NCBI RefSeq assembly: GCF_011065935.2
Contig: NZ_JAAMNH020000001.1
Coordinates: 3,307,001 to 3,371,000, forward strand
DNA: 64,000 nt
Direction of reading: 5' to 3'
Source: Clostridium estertheticum
GTDB lineage: Bacteria; Bacillota; Clostridia; Clostridiales; Clostridiaceae
The notes under the pieces were generated by a model. That model searched no databases. It had not been told where the DNA came from and was given only the letters and a program-made list of their open reading frames with translations. Below are positions 53,814 through 62,795 of the stretch, piece after piece. Position 1 is the first letter of the stretch, and the number at the start of each line of letters is the position of its first letter. A program made the position numbers and the translations under genes.

Positions 53814-54722
53814 CTATAAAAATAATATTACTATAGGTATTGTTATTCCAGAAACTATTGTGCTTATAAATACACACTGTGAAGCGAGTAAACTGTCACC
53901 ACTGTATTTTTCAGCAATTATTGGAGCCATTACTGCTGCCGGCATACCTTGCAGTATAACACATATATTTAGTAACAGTGTATCTACCTTTAAAAGTTTT
54001 AACACTCCATAAACAATCATTGGAACTACTAAAAGTCTAACTACTGTAGCATAGTATATAGAAATGTCAGAAAAAATATTCTTGAATTGCATTTCAGCTA
54101 GCATTGAACCAATAATTATCATAGATATTGGTGTTGTGGTAGATCCGACTAATTTTAGAGAATTTGCAATAGGCAGTGGTAATTTTATTGAAAACGCAAA
54201 TAAAATTATACCTATAAATACTGCTATAAGTGCTGGATTTGCTACTGCTTTCCTCATGGATTTAAAATCTTTTTCTCCTGTGAATAGCATCACCCCTACT
54301 GTCCACAATAAAATGTTAAAAGGAATATTGAATATTGCTGCATAAAAAACACCTATCCCACCATAAATACTTTCAAGCACTGGGTAACCCATAAAACCTA
54401 CATTGCAAAAAATTGTTATAAACCTGAATACCTGCTGTTTGTTCTTAGGAAACTTAAAGAAAAGCATCTTGCTAATGAATATTAAACCTATGTGTATTAA
54501 TAAAGAATACATTAAAATTTTTTGAGCATTATTAACCATCTCTGCTTCGTATTTGATATTAAATGATGTAACTATCATAAAGGGCAGGGTTATATTTATT
54601 AATAATTCTGACAGACCTCTATCAACTGTATTATTTAGAAACTTCTTTTTCTTAGCATAAAAACCTACCATTATAATAATAAATAATACCATAACTTGAT
54701 TAACTAACTGGCTATTTCCCAT
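53814..54722 (-). CDS. AEC family auxin-efflux-like transporter
   Basis: The 302-aa integral membrane protein has about ten hydrophobic segments in two five-helix halves, with FITIFCNVGFMGYPVLESIYG in the first and MPAAVMAPIIAEKYSGDSLLASQCVFISTIVSGITIPI at the end (the usual AEC C-terminal signature). Members transport malate, auxins or other organic acids, so the substrate is open. The region upstream contains a REP-like hairpin. Confidence 0.88.
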   Translation of the reverse strand: MGNSQLVNQVMVLFIIIMVGFYAKKKKFLNNTVDRGLSELLINITLPFMIVTSFNIKYEAEMVNNAQKILMYSLLIHIGLIFISKMLFFKFPKNKQQVFRFITIFCNVGFMGYPVLESIYGGIGVFYAAIFNIPFNILLWTVGVMLFTGEKDFKSMRKAVANPALIAVFIGIILFAFSIKLPLPIANSLKLVGSTTTPISMIIIGSMLAEMQFKNIFSDISIYYATVVRLLVVPMIVYGVLKLLKVDTLLLNICVILQGMPAAVMAPIIAEKYSGDSLLASQCVFISTIVSGITIPIVILFL

Positions 54723-54774
54723 TTTGTTCTCCTTAATTCAAAAGTATACTAGTAACTTAATATTAACATTAACT

Positions 54775-54840
54775 GGGGGCAGTTAACAACTATTAAAAAT
54801 TAATTATAAGTAATACAATAAGTGATTATTAACTGTCCCC
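54775..54840. repeat. REP-like hairpin with GGGGRCAGTTAA ends
   Basis: GGGGGCAGTTAA (54775-54786) is complementary at 11 of 12 positions to TTAACTGTCCCC (54829-54840) with an AT-rich middle of 42 nt. Ends of this kind resemble repeats tied to Y1/RAYT-type transposases. No transposase is present. It lies between divergent genes. Confidence 0.6.
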
Positions 54841-54870
54841 TACAATCATATACTTTACAATCATATACTT
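54841..54870. repeat. 15-bp perfect tandem duplication
   Basis: TACAATCATATACTT occurs twice without a break (54841-54855 and 54856-54870), directly beside the REP-like hairpin and 67 bp before the b5-like gene. It could be slippage or a trace of insertion. Confidence 0.85.
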
Positions 54871-54936
54871 TATTAAAAAGTAATTTAAAGAAAAAATTAG
54901 ACTAAAGTTATTGTAAATGAAAAGGGGGAATTTAAA

Positions 54937-55371
54937 ATGTATATTAATATGGACCAATATATGTATGAAATTTATAAAGAGGCCGAATATTGTAAATACA
55001 ATATGATGTATACAAATACATTTGATGATGAAATTTTTTATAAAAATTCGCTTAATAAAAAGCTCCGTGAAATATGTGTTTTATTACAAAAGGATTCAGA
55101 ATTTCCAATTAAGCCTTCCTATGAAAATAGAAATATTAGACAACAGGAATTCACATTAGCTGAGTTAGCAAAATATAATGGTATTAGTGGTAATCCACCC
55201 TATGTAGCGATAAATGGAATAGTCTATGACCTAAGAGAATTAATATCTTGGGAGGGTGGTGTTCATTTTGGTGTATCTGCTGGAGTTGACACCACTGAAA
55301 ATTTTATGACTTGCCATGGTTCTTCAAAAATACTTGATAAATTACCAAAGGTTGGCATATTAAAAATTTAG
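54937..55371 (+). CDS. Cytochrome b5-like heme/steroid-binding domain protein
   Basis: The 144-aa protein has an unrecognised helical N-terminal 65 residues followed by a b5-like domain: FTLAELAKYNGISGNPPYVAINGIVYDLREL, then WEGGVHFGVSAGVDTTENFMTCHGSS. His110 and His127 are placed like the two heme ligands of the family. There is no signal peptide or membrane anchor, so the protein should be cytoplasmic. Its redox partner is unknown. AAGGGGG precedes the ATG. Confidence 0.82.
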   Translation: MYINMDQYMYEIYKEAEYCKYNMMYTNTFDDEIFYKNSLNKKLREICVLLQKDSEFPIKPSYENRNIRQQEFTLAELAKYNGISGNPPYVAINGIVYDLRELISWEGGVHFGVSAGVDTTENFMTCHGSSKILDKLPKVGILKI

Positions 55372-55454
55372 TTAAGTAGTTTAATTGAGTATTCATTGGT
55401 CAGTTTTATTATTAGGCTATGTTTAAGAAATGTGTTGATAATATGACAATTTTT

Positions 55455-55476
55455 GAGAAGCCCTTTTGGGCTTCTC
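55455..55476. terminator. Hairpin between convergent b5-like and DUF4375 genes
   Basis: GAGAAGCCC and GGGCTTCTC form a perfect 9-bp stem with a 4-nt loop. No strong T run follows on either strand, so efficiency is uncertain. Confidence 0.55.
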
Positions 55477-55511
55477 TTAAGTAACGTTTTATAAAAATTG
55501 TGGATTATGTG

Positions 55512-55964
55512 TTAGGCTCTTATAATAAATTCTTCCTCATACTTCTCTAAATATTTCTCAAGTAAATCGTCTATTGTGGGTTCACAGTTATAGTACTCTG
55601 AATCAAGTTCATCAAATTTTCCTTCAAGTGCTTCATCTATATACTCTTCAAGGCTTTGTATATTGGATATTCCTTTAGTGGTTAAAATAATTATTGCTTT
55701 TGACAGTATATTGGTTTGTGATTGTGCTCCAAGTTTTGTAAGTGCCAGTGCTGTTTCATTTACTAACAAAATACCTCTATTCTCAAAATACTGCAAATGC
55801 CCTCCATTTTGTACCTCTGAATCATACCAATAACAAAGGTGTGCAACCTTTTGAATATCAGTTAGGTCAGCATAATCTTCCATTGCGAGTAAATCAACAA
55901 ATTGATTCCATTTTTCATAAGGGTTACTTTGCAACATCTTATTTGAGATTGTACGTCTTAACAT
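55512..55964 (-). CDS. DMP19 family protein (DUF4375)
   Basis: The 150-aa protein holds AHLCYWYDSEVQNGGHLQYFENRG near residue 45, the DUF4375/DMP19 core. It is acidic at the C-terminus. A Neisseria member of the family mimics DNA, but the role of clostridial versions is unknown. No operon partner is visible. Confidence 0.75.
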   Translation of the reverse strand: MLRRTISNKMLQSNPYEKWNQFVDLLAMEDYADLTDIQKVAHLCYWYDSEVQNGGHLQYFENRGILLVNETALALTKLGAQSQTNILSKAIIILTTKGISNIQSLEEYIDEALEGKFDELDSEYYNCEPTIDDLLEKYLEKYEEEFIIRA

Positions 55965-56066
55965 AATACTTCACCCATCTTTCAAGTTTATATAGAATTT
56001 AATCATTGTATGATTTGTAAATATTTAACATGATTATATTTTATTTGAAGGTGCCTTAGATAGATT

Positions 56067-56840
56067 TTAAAATAAGGACATAAGCTCCATTTTTCTATTC
56101 TTAAAATACACAGGTTTCAAGTTGCATATCTCACATATTCTATTAGCTAACATAAAGTTGTTACCAATATCCTCCGCATGATGGGCATCGGAACCTATAG
56201 TTACATATTTTCCACCTAGTTGTTTATATGCACTATAAACATCAATTAAATTATTATATGCATCCACATTGTTAAGTCTTCTAGTATTAATCTCCATTAC
56301 TTTTTCATTATATACTATGACCTTGATCACCTCATCTATATATTCCTTAAATTCATGGTAATGTATTTCATTATCATTATATGTAGCATATCTGGATATA
56401 TAGTCAATATGCCCTAAACTATCAATAAAGTCATACTGTTTTACGCAATCCACCATACTTGAAAAATATTGTTCAAAAACTTCTTTTTTAGTTTTACCTT
56501 GATAAGTTTTGGGATTAAAAATATCTGCACCATTAGATGCATGTATTGATCCTATTATATAGTCAAAAGGATATTTATTTATTATCGTTCTATTTTCCTC
56601 TAAACAAATCTCTTGCATACCAATTTCAATTCCAAGCATGAAATTACTACTTTTATATTTCCCATATTCATTAAAATATTTATCAATATCAAAAGCAAAA
56701 TCTGTACCTGTTGGAAATTTTAAATCTAAATGTTCTGTAATGGTCATTCCTAAACCGATCTTTCTGGAATGTTCCAACCCGTTATAAAGCTTCATTTCAG
56801 AGTCTGCAGAAAACTCTGTGTGTATGTGCGAATCAATCAT
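56067..56840 (-). CDS. PHP-domain phosphatase, HisK-type histidinol phosphatase
   Basis: The 257-aa protein starts with the metal motif MIDSHIHTEFSADSEM, then TITEHLD, YIIGSIHASNG, SLGHIDYISRY and TIGSDAHHAED. These supply the His and Asp ligands of the PHP active site. HisK-type histidinol-phosphatases are the closest match by layout, but no other histidine-biosynthesis gene is near. Another phosphoester substrate is possible. Confidence 0.82.
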   Translation of the reverse strand: MIDSHIHTEFSADSEMKLYNGLEHSRKIGLGMTITEHLDLKFPTGTDFAFDIDKYFNEYGKYKSSNFMLGIEIGMQEICLEENRTIINKYPFDYIIGSIHASNGADIFNPKTYQGKTKKEVFEQYFSSMVDCVKQYDFIDSLGHIDYISRYATYNDNEIHYHEFKEYIDEVIKVIVYNEKVMEINTRRLNNVDAYNNLIDVYSAYKQLGGKYVTIGSDAHHAEDIGNNFMLANRICEICNLKPVYFKNRKMELMSLF

Positions 56841-57065
56841 AAATCAATCTCCTCCTATTTTTTCCATTTTAGATAACACTTTATTTTTAAAACCTAATCT
56901 ATATAGTATTTTATAACATATGTGGATGTGGAAGCCTGTAGTAAACAAGCATAGTTCATATTAAAATCTACAACTTCACCCACATTGTAGTCTTTTCACT
57001 TTCAGAAACATCCAATATTAAATGCTCTAACTATCATTGTAACATACTCCCCATAAATAGCAAAA

Positions 57066-57106
57066 ACCACAATCATATGCAATTATTTTTGCAGATAAAT
57101 GTGGCT
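57066..57106 (-). terminator. Terminator after the secreted-protein gene
   Basis: CCACA/TGTGG and TGCAA/TTGCA arms form an interrupted hairpin just behind the stop, followed on the minus strand by TTTTTG. The gap upstream of it (56841-57065) shows no gene. Confidence 0.6.
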
Positions 57107-57114
57107 TTTATAAA

Positions 57115-57522
57115 TTAATATTCAAGAACTGTGTGCTTTGTATTAAGTATATCTCCACCACCAGATATTGTGGCAGAATACGTTCCAGCAATAGTATCAT
57201 TGCCAACAATCCAATTAAATGTAGCTACTCCTGTTCCATCCGTAGTACGCCATTGAATGACTGAAACTGTTTTATTTTCTATCTTATATGAAGTCCTTAT
57301 ATTGTATAGTGTATTGGGCGTTCCCTGTATTGTTATAATACCAGTTCCTCCATGCTTAACAGCGGATACAGCATTTATAATTTTCAAATGGCTTTGTTGA
57401 GCTCTTATAGATTGTTTTTGTGGCATATTCATGGCGTTTACCGTAGATAATCCTTGTGCTATACCATGGAATCCTATGATACACACACCTAAAAATAAAA
57501 TCAATGCTACCTTGATTTTCAT
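57115..57522 (-). CDS. Secreted small protein with Ig-like fold
   Basis: The 135-aa product has a signal peptide (KVALILFLGVCIIGFHGIAQG) probably cleaved near residue 30. The mature part has a beta-rich pattern (GGTGIITIQGTPNTLYNIRTSY, GVATFNWIVGNDTIAGTYSATISGGG) like Ig-like repeats in clostridial secreted proteins. I do not know its function. GAGGTGA precedes the ATG. No cell-wall anchor is visible. Confidence 0.75.
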   Translation of the reverse strand: MKIKVALILFLGVCIIGFHGIAQGLSTVNAMNMPQKQSIRAQQSHLKIINAVSAVKHGGTGIITIQGTPNTLYNIRTSYKIENKTVSVIQWRTTDGTGVATFNWIVGNDTIAGTYSATISGGGDILNTKHTVLEY

Positions 57523-57576
57523 AAAATCACCTCTTATTATATATTGTACCCAGGTTTCTAAATATTATTAGATGCC

Positions 57577-57602
57577 TGGTGCCATCCACGTGGCAAGTGG
57601 CA
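57577..57602 (+). repeat. 26-bp CCACGTGG-containing repeat, copy 1
   Basis: The sequence TGGTGCCATCCACGTGGCAA followed by GTGGCA recurs in inverted orientation at 63330-63355 with 24 of 26 identities. It lies just upstream of the secreted-protein gene. Confidence 0.7.
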
Positions 57603-57614
57603 AAAATAACGAAA

Positions 57615-57659
57615 TATGCCTCACAGGTTTACAGTTTAGCTGTTATCCTATGAGGCATA
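57615..57659 (-). terminator. Hairpin after the VOC gene
   Basis: TATGCCTCA and TGAGGCATA form a perfect 9-bp stem, and the loop holds a second hairpin (ACAG-CTGT). It lies about 60 nt behind the VOC gene stop. The T run after it is short. Confidence 0.5.
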
Positions 57660-57718
57660 ATTAAATTTAATCTTTACTTTTTTATATTATATAGAAATAC
57701 GACATATCCCAAGAAAAA

Positions 57719-58141
57719 TTAAATTTCTCCATTGTCATAGCTTAATTGCCATATAGTGCCAAACTTATCTGTCAGACTGCCGTAGCATTTGCTCCAAAAC
57801 GTTTCTTGAAGATCCATGCCTACAGTTCCACCATCTTTAAGTTTATTAAACAGTGATCTAATTTCATCCATGTCCTTGCTTACCACTGTAAGGCTTATGT
57901 TGTTTCCTGCAACATAAGGGCTACCAGGAAAAACATCAGAAAACATAACATTGCTTCCATTAATATTAAGCTGTGTGTGCATTACTAATTCTTTTGCCTT
58001 TTCTGGTAGAGGATATTCTGGGTTAGGTGGCGCATCTCCAAACCTCATAATTTGTGGTTCTTTTGTTTCAAAAACCTTTGCGTAAAAATCTACTGCTTCA
58101 CGACAGTTTCCGTTAAAATTAATATAAATATCAACAGCCAT
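57719..58141 (-). CDS. VOC family protein (PhnB/glyoxalase-like)
   Basis: The 140-aa protein has the vicinal-oxygen-chelate fold of the PhnB/3-demethylubiquinone type: DIYINFNGNCREAVDFYAKVF, MHTQLNINGSNVMFSDVFPG and FWSKCYGSLTDKFGTIWQLSYD. This group often acts as resistance or small-molecule enzymes with no assigned reaction. It stands alone between intergenic hairpins. Confidence 0.87.
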   Translation of the reverse strand: MAVDIYINFNGNCREAVDFYAKVFETKEPQIMRFGDAPPNPEYPLPEKAKELVMHTQLNINGSNVMFSDVFPGSPYVAGNNISLTVVSKDMDEIRSLFNKLKDGGTVGMDLQETFWSKCYGSLTDKFGTIWQLSYDNGEI

Positions 58142-58263
58142 TCAATTCACTCCCTTAAATAATAAATTATTGATAAATGATTTATTCGAATATTGTATCA
58201 TTTAACCATAAATATTCATATAGGCTTCTTAATTAATGTAGTAACAAATGAGTGATTTTTATT

Positions 58264-59262
58264 TTACAGCAAGTCTGCTGGAAAAAACAAACCTATTTGT
58301 TTTCTTGTTTCATCCATTGTTTCCATTACCCACTTAGAAGTTTGTAATAACTTGGAACTGCCTTCTATGTCACCTTTTTTAATCATGGTAATAAAGGTTT
58401 GTATTTCATAGCACATATCATGTTCATTATGAAATTGTGTTAGATCTTCTTCTTTTCCATCTCTAAAAACTATTTTTACCTTTTCAAATTTATTAATGTT
58501 TTCAATTATTATATTTCCATCTTCTCCTTGAATCTCAGAATACAAATTTGAATTTGTTATTTTTGAATACATTGCTATAGCATCCATTCCATCATACTTA
58601 AATATAATGCTACCTTCTCCATCAACACCAGATTCTAAAATTAGTGCATTTGCTTTTATTTCCTTTGGTTTTCCAAATAAATTAATCATGGGATGAATAC
58701 AATAAACACCAATGTCCATTAGTCCACCATTAGATAGTTTTTGGTTAAATGCATTTAGTACTATTCCTTCCCTATATTTATCATATCGAGAAGAATACTG
58801 ACAATAGCTTGCAAAATATTTTCTTACCTTCCCTATTCTATGTAGATTATCTTTAATAATCTTAAAACTAGGCAGTTCTGTTGTTTTCATTGCCTCCATT
58901 AAAATAACCTGGTTGTCTTTTGCTGCATTTATCATGTTAATTACTTGTTTTGCATTTGATGCAAAGGCTTTTTCACACAATACATGTTTTTTATGGTTTA
59001 GAAATATTATAGCTTGCTCTGCATGAACTGCATTTGGCGATGCAATGTATACTGCATCAATTAAATCACTTTTTGCCATTTCATTTAAGTCAGTAAAAAC
59101 ATGTTGTACATTATATTTTTCTGCAAAGGCCATTCCACTTTTTTCACTTCTTGAATATACCGCAGTTAAAATAAAATCTTTGACCTGCGCTGCACCATTT
59201 AAGAACCAATCTGTAATATTATTTGTGCCAATAACTCCAAATCTTATAATTTCCTTATTCAT
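58264..59262 (-). CDS. Gfo/Idh/MocA family oxidoreductase
   Basis: The 332-aa protein has a Rossmann N-terminus (RFGVIGTNNITDWFLNGAAQV), AVYIASPNAVHAEQAIIFLNHKKHVLCEKAFASN with the EKP-like catalytic lysine, and GLMDIGVYCIHPMINLFG. It is expected to oxidise or reduce a sugar or cyclitol with NAD(P). The substrate is not indicated by context. ATG 59262 is 9 nt behind AGGAG; the ATG at 59271 touches the ribosome site. Confidence 0.87.
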   Translation of the reverse strand: MNKEIIRFGVIGTNNITDWFLNGAAQVKDFILTAVYSRSEKSGMAFAEKYNVQHVFTDLNEMAKSDLIDAVYIASPNAVHAEQAIIFLNHKKHVLCEKAFASNAKQVINMINAAKDNQVILMEAMKTTELPSFKIIKDNLHRIGKVRKYFASYCQYSSRYDKYREGIVLNAFNQKLSNGGLMDIGVYCIHPMINLFGKPKEIKANALILESGVDGEGSIIFKYDGMDAIAMYSKITNSNLYSEIQGEDGNIIIENINKFEKVKIVFRDGKEEDLTQFHNEHDMCYEIQTFITMIKKGDIEGSSKLLQTSKWVMETMDETRKQIGLFFPADLL

Positions 59263-59333
59263 TAAGCTCATCTCCTATACATATATCTTGCATATATATA
59301 AAGTAGCATACTTCTACATTATTTAATATATTC

Positions 59334-59390
59334 TTGACAAAATATACAATAAAGCTTATTCTGATTGAACAATAACCATTATTAAATCAG
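59334..59390 (+). promoter_or_regulatory. iorAB promoter with operator-like inverted repeat
   Basis: TTGACA (59334-59339), 17 bp and TATTCT (59357-59362) form a good promoter. From 59361 to 59390 an imperfect dyad (CTGAT...ATCAG with AATAA-CCA-TTATT at its centre) covers the likely start point, a good place for a repressor. The regulator is unknown. Confidence 0.6.
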
Positions 59391-59473
59391 AATAATTTAT
59401 ATAATTGAATTTTGCGAAAAATATTTTTTTTGGTATTTGTAACAAATAAAAATAATATGGATGGGGTGTTATT

Positions 59474-61288
59474 TTGAGTAATAAAAAAATTCTAACAGGC
59501 AATGAAGCAATAAGTAGAGGTTTTTGGGAAGGTGGTGGAATGATCGCTTCCAGTTATCCGGGATCGCCTACAGTACAAATTTTAGATTCTTTAAAACAAT
59601 ATGCAGAGATTTATAGTGACTGGGGAACTAATGAAAAGGTAGCAATGGAAATCGCTATGGGAGGAAGTATTTCCGGTGCAAGATCAATGGTTTCTATGAA
59701 ACACGTAGGAGTAAACATTGCAAGTGACCCCTTTATGACTTTTACACAAACAAAAACAAAGGGCGGACTATTATTGGTAGTAGGTGATGACCCAGGACTT
59801 TCAAGCTCACAAAATGAACAGGATAGCAGATTTTGGGGTAAATTTGCTAATATACCCATTTTAGATCCTGGAAATCCTCAGGAAGCAAAAGATTTTGTAA
59901 TGGAAGGCTTAAAACTTAGTGAAAGATTCCATACACCAGTACTAATAAGAATGATGAGTAGGTTATGTCATTGTAGATCAGCGGTAGAATTAGGTGGACG
60001 AGAAGAATTTGTTCCAGGCGGGTTTGTACCAGAACAGGGAAGATACAGCATGCTTCCACCCTATTCTAATGCTCAGCAGTATTTCATGAAAGAAAGAATG
60101 GAAGAGCTTCAAAAATTCAATGAAGATTATGAACATAATTATTTTGAGGAAGGAAATGGTAAGGAATTTTTAATCATTACTTCTGGACTTATATACGAAT
60201 CTCTAAAGGAATTAGAATTAGAGAACATAAGTATACTAAAATTAGGTATGATTTGGCCCCTTCCTTTAGAAAAAATTAAAAAATTGAGTGAAGAATATAA
60301 AACTGTAATCGTTCTCGAAGAAATGTTGCCATTTATGGAAGAACAACTTAAAATCAATGGAATTACAGCAAAAGGCAAAGACTACTTTTCCTTTACAGGA
60401 GAGCTCACTATTGAAGATATAAAAATAGGGTTAGAAAAAGCAGGGGTTTTGATAAAACCTGCAGAACTTGAAGTACCACAAAACGAAGAAATCATTACAA
60501 GAACTCCTATGCTATGCGCAGGTTGCCCACACAGACCTATTTTCCATATTTTAAAAGCTAACAATGCAACGGTTATAGGTGATATAGGTTGTTACTCTCT
60601 AGGAATACAGGAGCCCTTCGAAGTACATAAAACTAATATAAGTATGGGAGCCTCTCTTGGGATGGCTCTTGGGGTTGCTACTGTCCATTCAAAGATAAAT
60701 AAACAAAAACCAATAGTGGCTACTATTGGAGATGGGACATTTTTTCATTCTGGAATGACTGGATTTATACAACTTGCAAAAACCACAGAAAATATAACAG
60801 TTATTATAATGGATAACAGGACTACTGCAATGACTGGTGGTCAAAACACTCCAACTACAGGAGATTATTTTAAAGAGGAGCTTGGATATCATGTGAGTAT
60901 ACCTGATATTTTAAAATCTTTTGGAATATTGGATATAACGGTGGCAGATCAATTCAAATATAAGGAAACAAAAGAAATTATTAATAATGCAATGAAAAGA
61001 CCAGGTCTTTCCGTGGTTGTAACAACTCGTCCCTGTGCATTGAATTTTAAGATTAAAAGTCCTCATTTTTACGTAGATGAAGATGTATGTATAAGCTGTA
61101 GAAGTTGTATACGAACTAACTGCCCACCGATTTCTATGAAAATGTATCCTGGGAAGGAAAAGAAAAATTCTTATATAAATCCAGACATGTGTGTTGGTTG
61201 TTCCGTATGCTCTCAAGTTTGCCCTGTGGGTGCAATAAAATGCAGTAGTGAAAGCCATACTGAAACACAACAAGAAGGAGTGAAATAA
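59474..61288 (+). CDS. iorA: Indolepyruvate:ferredoxin oxidoreductase, alpha subunit
   Basis: IorA oxidatively decarboxylates aryl pyruvates to acyl-CoA using TPP and ferredoxin. The 604-aa protein has the pyrimidine-binding domain (LTGNEAISRGFWEGGGMIASSYPGSPT), the PP domain with MLCAGCPHRPIF, VIGDIGCYSLG and TIGDGTFFHSGMTG, and two 4Fe-4S motifs at the C-terminus (CISCRSCIRTNCPP and CVGCSVCSQVCPVGA). The start is TTG behind GGGGTG. iorB follows after 1 bp. Confidence 0.96.
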   Translation: MSNKKILTGNEAISRGFWEGGGMIASSYPGSPTVQILDSLKQYAEIYSDWGTNEKVAMEIAMGGSISGARSMVSMKHVGVNIASDPFMTFTQTKTKGGLLLVVGDDPGLSSSQNEQDSRFWGKFANIPILDPGNPQEAKDFVMEGLKLSERFHTPVLIRMMSRLCHCRSAVELGGREEFVPGGFVPEQGRYSMLPPYSNAQQYFMKERMEELQKFNEDYEHNYFEEGNGKEFLIITSGLIYESLKELELENISILKLGMIWPLPLEKIKKLSEEYKTVIVLEEMLPFMEEQLKINGITAKGKDYFSFTGELTIEDIKIGLEKAGVLIKPAELEVPQNEEIITRTPMLCAGCPHRPIFHILKANNATVIGDIGCYSLGIQEPFEVHKTNISMGASLGMALGVATVHSKINKQKPIVATIGDGTFFHSGMTGFIQLAKTTENITVIIMDNRTTAMTGGQNTPTTGDYFKEELGYHVSIPDILKSFGILDITVADQFKYKETKEIINNAMKRPGLSVVVTTRPCALNFKIKSPHFYVDEDVCISCRSCIRTNCPPISMKMYPGKEKKNSYINPDMCVGCSVCSQVCPVGAIKCSSESHTETQQEGVK

Positions 61289-61289
61289 G

Positions 61290-61862
61290 ATGGGAGTTAC
61301 AAATATTTATTTGGCTGGTGTTGGTGGACAAGGGTTAGTACTTACCACAGAAATAGTAGTAGAAGTTGCTTTCTTAGAAGGTTATGATGTAAAAAGCAAT
61401 GATGTAATTGGACTATCACAAAGAGGCGGAAAAGTTTGGGGAAGTATAAGGTTTGGGGAAAAAGTACATTCCGCTTTAATTCCTGACGGAGAAGGCGATC
61501 TGCTCCTTGCAATGGAAGAGCTAGAAGGTTTAAGATTGTCTACAGCTTTAAAAAAAGGTGCAAAAATTATATTCAATGAGGAAATCATTTTCCCCAATAG
61601 AGTACTTATTGAAAAAGATGAATATCCAGAAAATATAAGAGAGAAGTTAGTAGAAAGTGGATATGAGGTTATTTCTTTAAATGCGAAAGAAATAGCTAGA
61701 GACCTTGGAAATATTAAAACAGGGAATATTGTTCTTTTAGGCAAGCTGTCTAAATATTTGCCTTTCAAAGAAGAAACATGGCTAAAAGTTATAGAAAATA
61801 AAGTTCCATCAAAAACTGTTGAAGTAAATTTTTCGGCCTTTAAAGCTGGCAGGCAAGCATAA
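61290..61862 (+). CDS. iorB: Indolepyruvate oxidoreductase, beta subunit
   Basis: The 190-aa gamma-like subunit of the 2-oxoacid oxidoreductase family has IYLAGVGGQGLVLTTEIVVEVAFLEGYDVKSND and IGLSQRGGKVWGSIRFG, both typical of IorB. With IorA it forms the enzyme used in aromatic amino-acid fermentation. A terminator follows directly, so the operon has two genes. Confidence 0.95.
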   Translation: MGVTNIYLAGVGGQGLVLTTEIVVEVAFLEGYDVKSNDVIGLSQRGGKVWGSIRFGEKVHSALIPDGEGDLLLAMEELEGLRLSTALKKGAKIIFNEEIIFPNRVLIEKDEYPENIREKLVESGYEVISLNAKEIARDLGNIKTGNIVLLGKLSKYLPFKEETWLKVIENKVPSKTVEVNFSAFKAGRQA

Positions 61863-61868
61863 AAATAC

Positions 61869-61893
61869 AGGGAATTCTAAATCAGAATTCCCT
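61869..61893 (+). terminator. Terminator after iorB
   Basis: AGGGAATTCT and AGAATTCCCT form a perfect 10-bp stem with a 5-nt loop, six bases behind the stop, followed by ATTTTG. Confidence 0.82.
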
Positions 61894-61960
61894 ATTTTGA
61901 ATTAGTATATTAGTTTTGATAAATATATTTATTTTCTTTATTCTGTAAATTTAGACACAC

Positions 61961-62686
61961 CTATGCATCCGTTCCAAAAATAGCTACATTCTGATTTTCT
62001 AAAACAAACATATTATCCTTCCATTTTAGAGTGTTTAAAACATAGCCTATAGAGTCTGCATTGTATCTCCCAGCTATTTTTTGATATGCCAATAACTCAT
62101 AAACTCCATTTGAATCAAAATCCACAGGATATAAGCCACTTATCGGATTTACAAATCCGGTTATCGGATTCTTTAACTTTCCGTTCTTGTCGTATATTTC
62201 ATTTAAATAATCTGCTTCCTTATAAGATATATCAATAATGTATTTTTTGTTATTCTCCTTGCTGATAACGTAAACCTTATAGTTGTCTTTATAAGTAACC
62301 TCGTAGTTGTATTGCTCATTATACAAATTAAAGTCAAACAGCAATTGTACTGTATTCTTAAGGAACGAATAAATATAATAGTACATTATTCCACCACTAC
62401 CTCCAGTCGCAATACCTATTAAAATGTCATTCACACCATCTCCAGTAAAATCGCCTAAAAATAATGTTGGATTATATCCTGCATTTTCACTGAGTGGTAC
62501 ACTAGTAAACCCACCTGTCATTCCGTCTTGTATTACAAGGGTAATATTTTGAGTAAATGGACTGTCTGGTGTCTTTCTACCTGTTAAATACACATTATCA
62601 GGTATTCTATCCCCGTTTACATCTCCCCTTGCATAGGAGACAATTCCGGGATATATCATATTATCTCTAAAATAACAATTATACAT
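61961..62686 (-). CDS. VCBS/FG-GAP repeat-containing protein
   Basis: The 241-aa protein has calcium-binding-like FG-GAP repeats: ARGDVNGDRIPDNVYLTGR near residue 20, FLGDFTGDGVNDILIGIATGG near residue 72 and PVDFDSNGVYELLAYQ near residue 190. There is no signal peptide, which is unusual for this beta-propeller-like family; related Firmicutes proteins are uncharacterised. AAAAGGAG precedes the ATG. It stands alone on this strand. Confidence 0.78.
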   Translation of the reverse strand: MYNCYFRDNMIYPGIVSYARGDVNGDRIPDNVYLTGRKTPDSPFTQNITLVIQDGMTGGFTSVPLSENAGYNPTLFLGDFTGDGVNDILIGIATGGSGGIMYYYIYSFLKNTVQLLFDFNLYNEQYNYEVTYKDNYKVYVISKENNKKYIIDISYKEADYLNEIYDKNGKLKNPITGFVNPISGLYPVDFDSNGVYELLAYQKIAGRYNADSIGYVLNTLKWKDNMFVLENQNVAIFGTDA

Positions 62687-62762
62687 AGCAGCTCCTTTTC
62701 AATATAAGCATTGTATAATAGCTTACGATGGATTCAGATAATATGTTACAGGTATAAAAAAA

Positions 62763-62784
62763 CTTCTTATCATACGATAAGAAG
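62763..62784 (-). terminator. Terminator after the ABC ATPase remnant
   Basis: A 9-bp perfect stem (CTTCTTATC/GATAAGAAG) with a 4-nt loop is followed by seven T residues on the minus strand. It survives although the gene is broken. Confidence 0.85.
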
Positions 62785-62795
62785 AAAGATATCCT

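Noticed and set aside
60911..61273. 120-codon minus-strand frame opposite the end of iorA
   Set aside because: iorA in this region encodes two clear 4Fe-4S motifs, and the antisense frame shows no domain or ribosome site.
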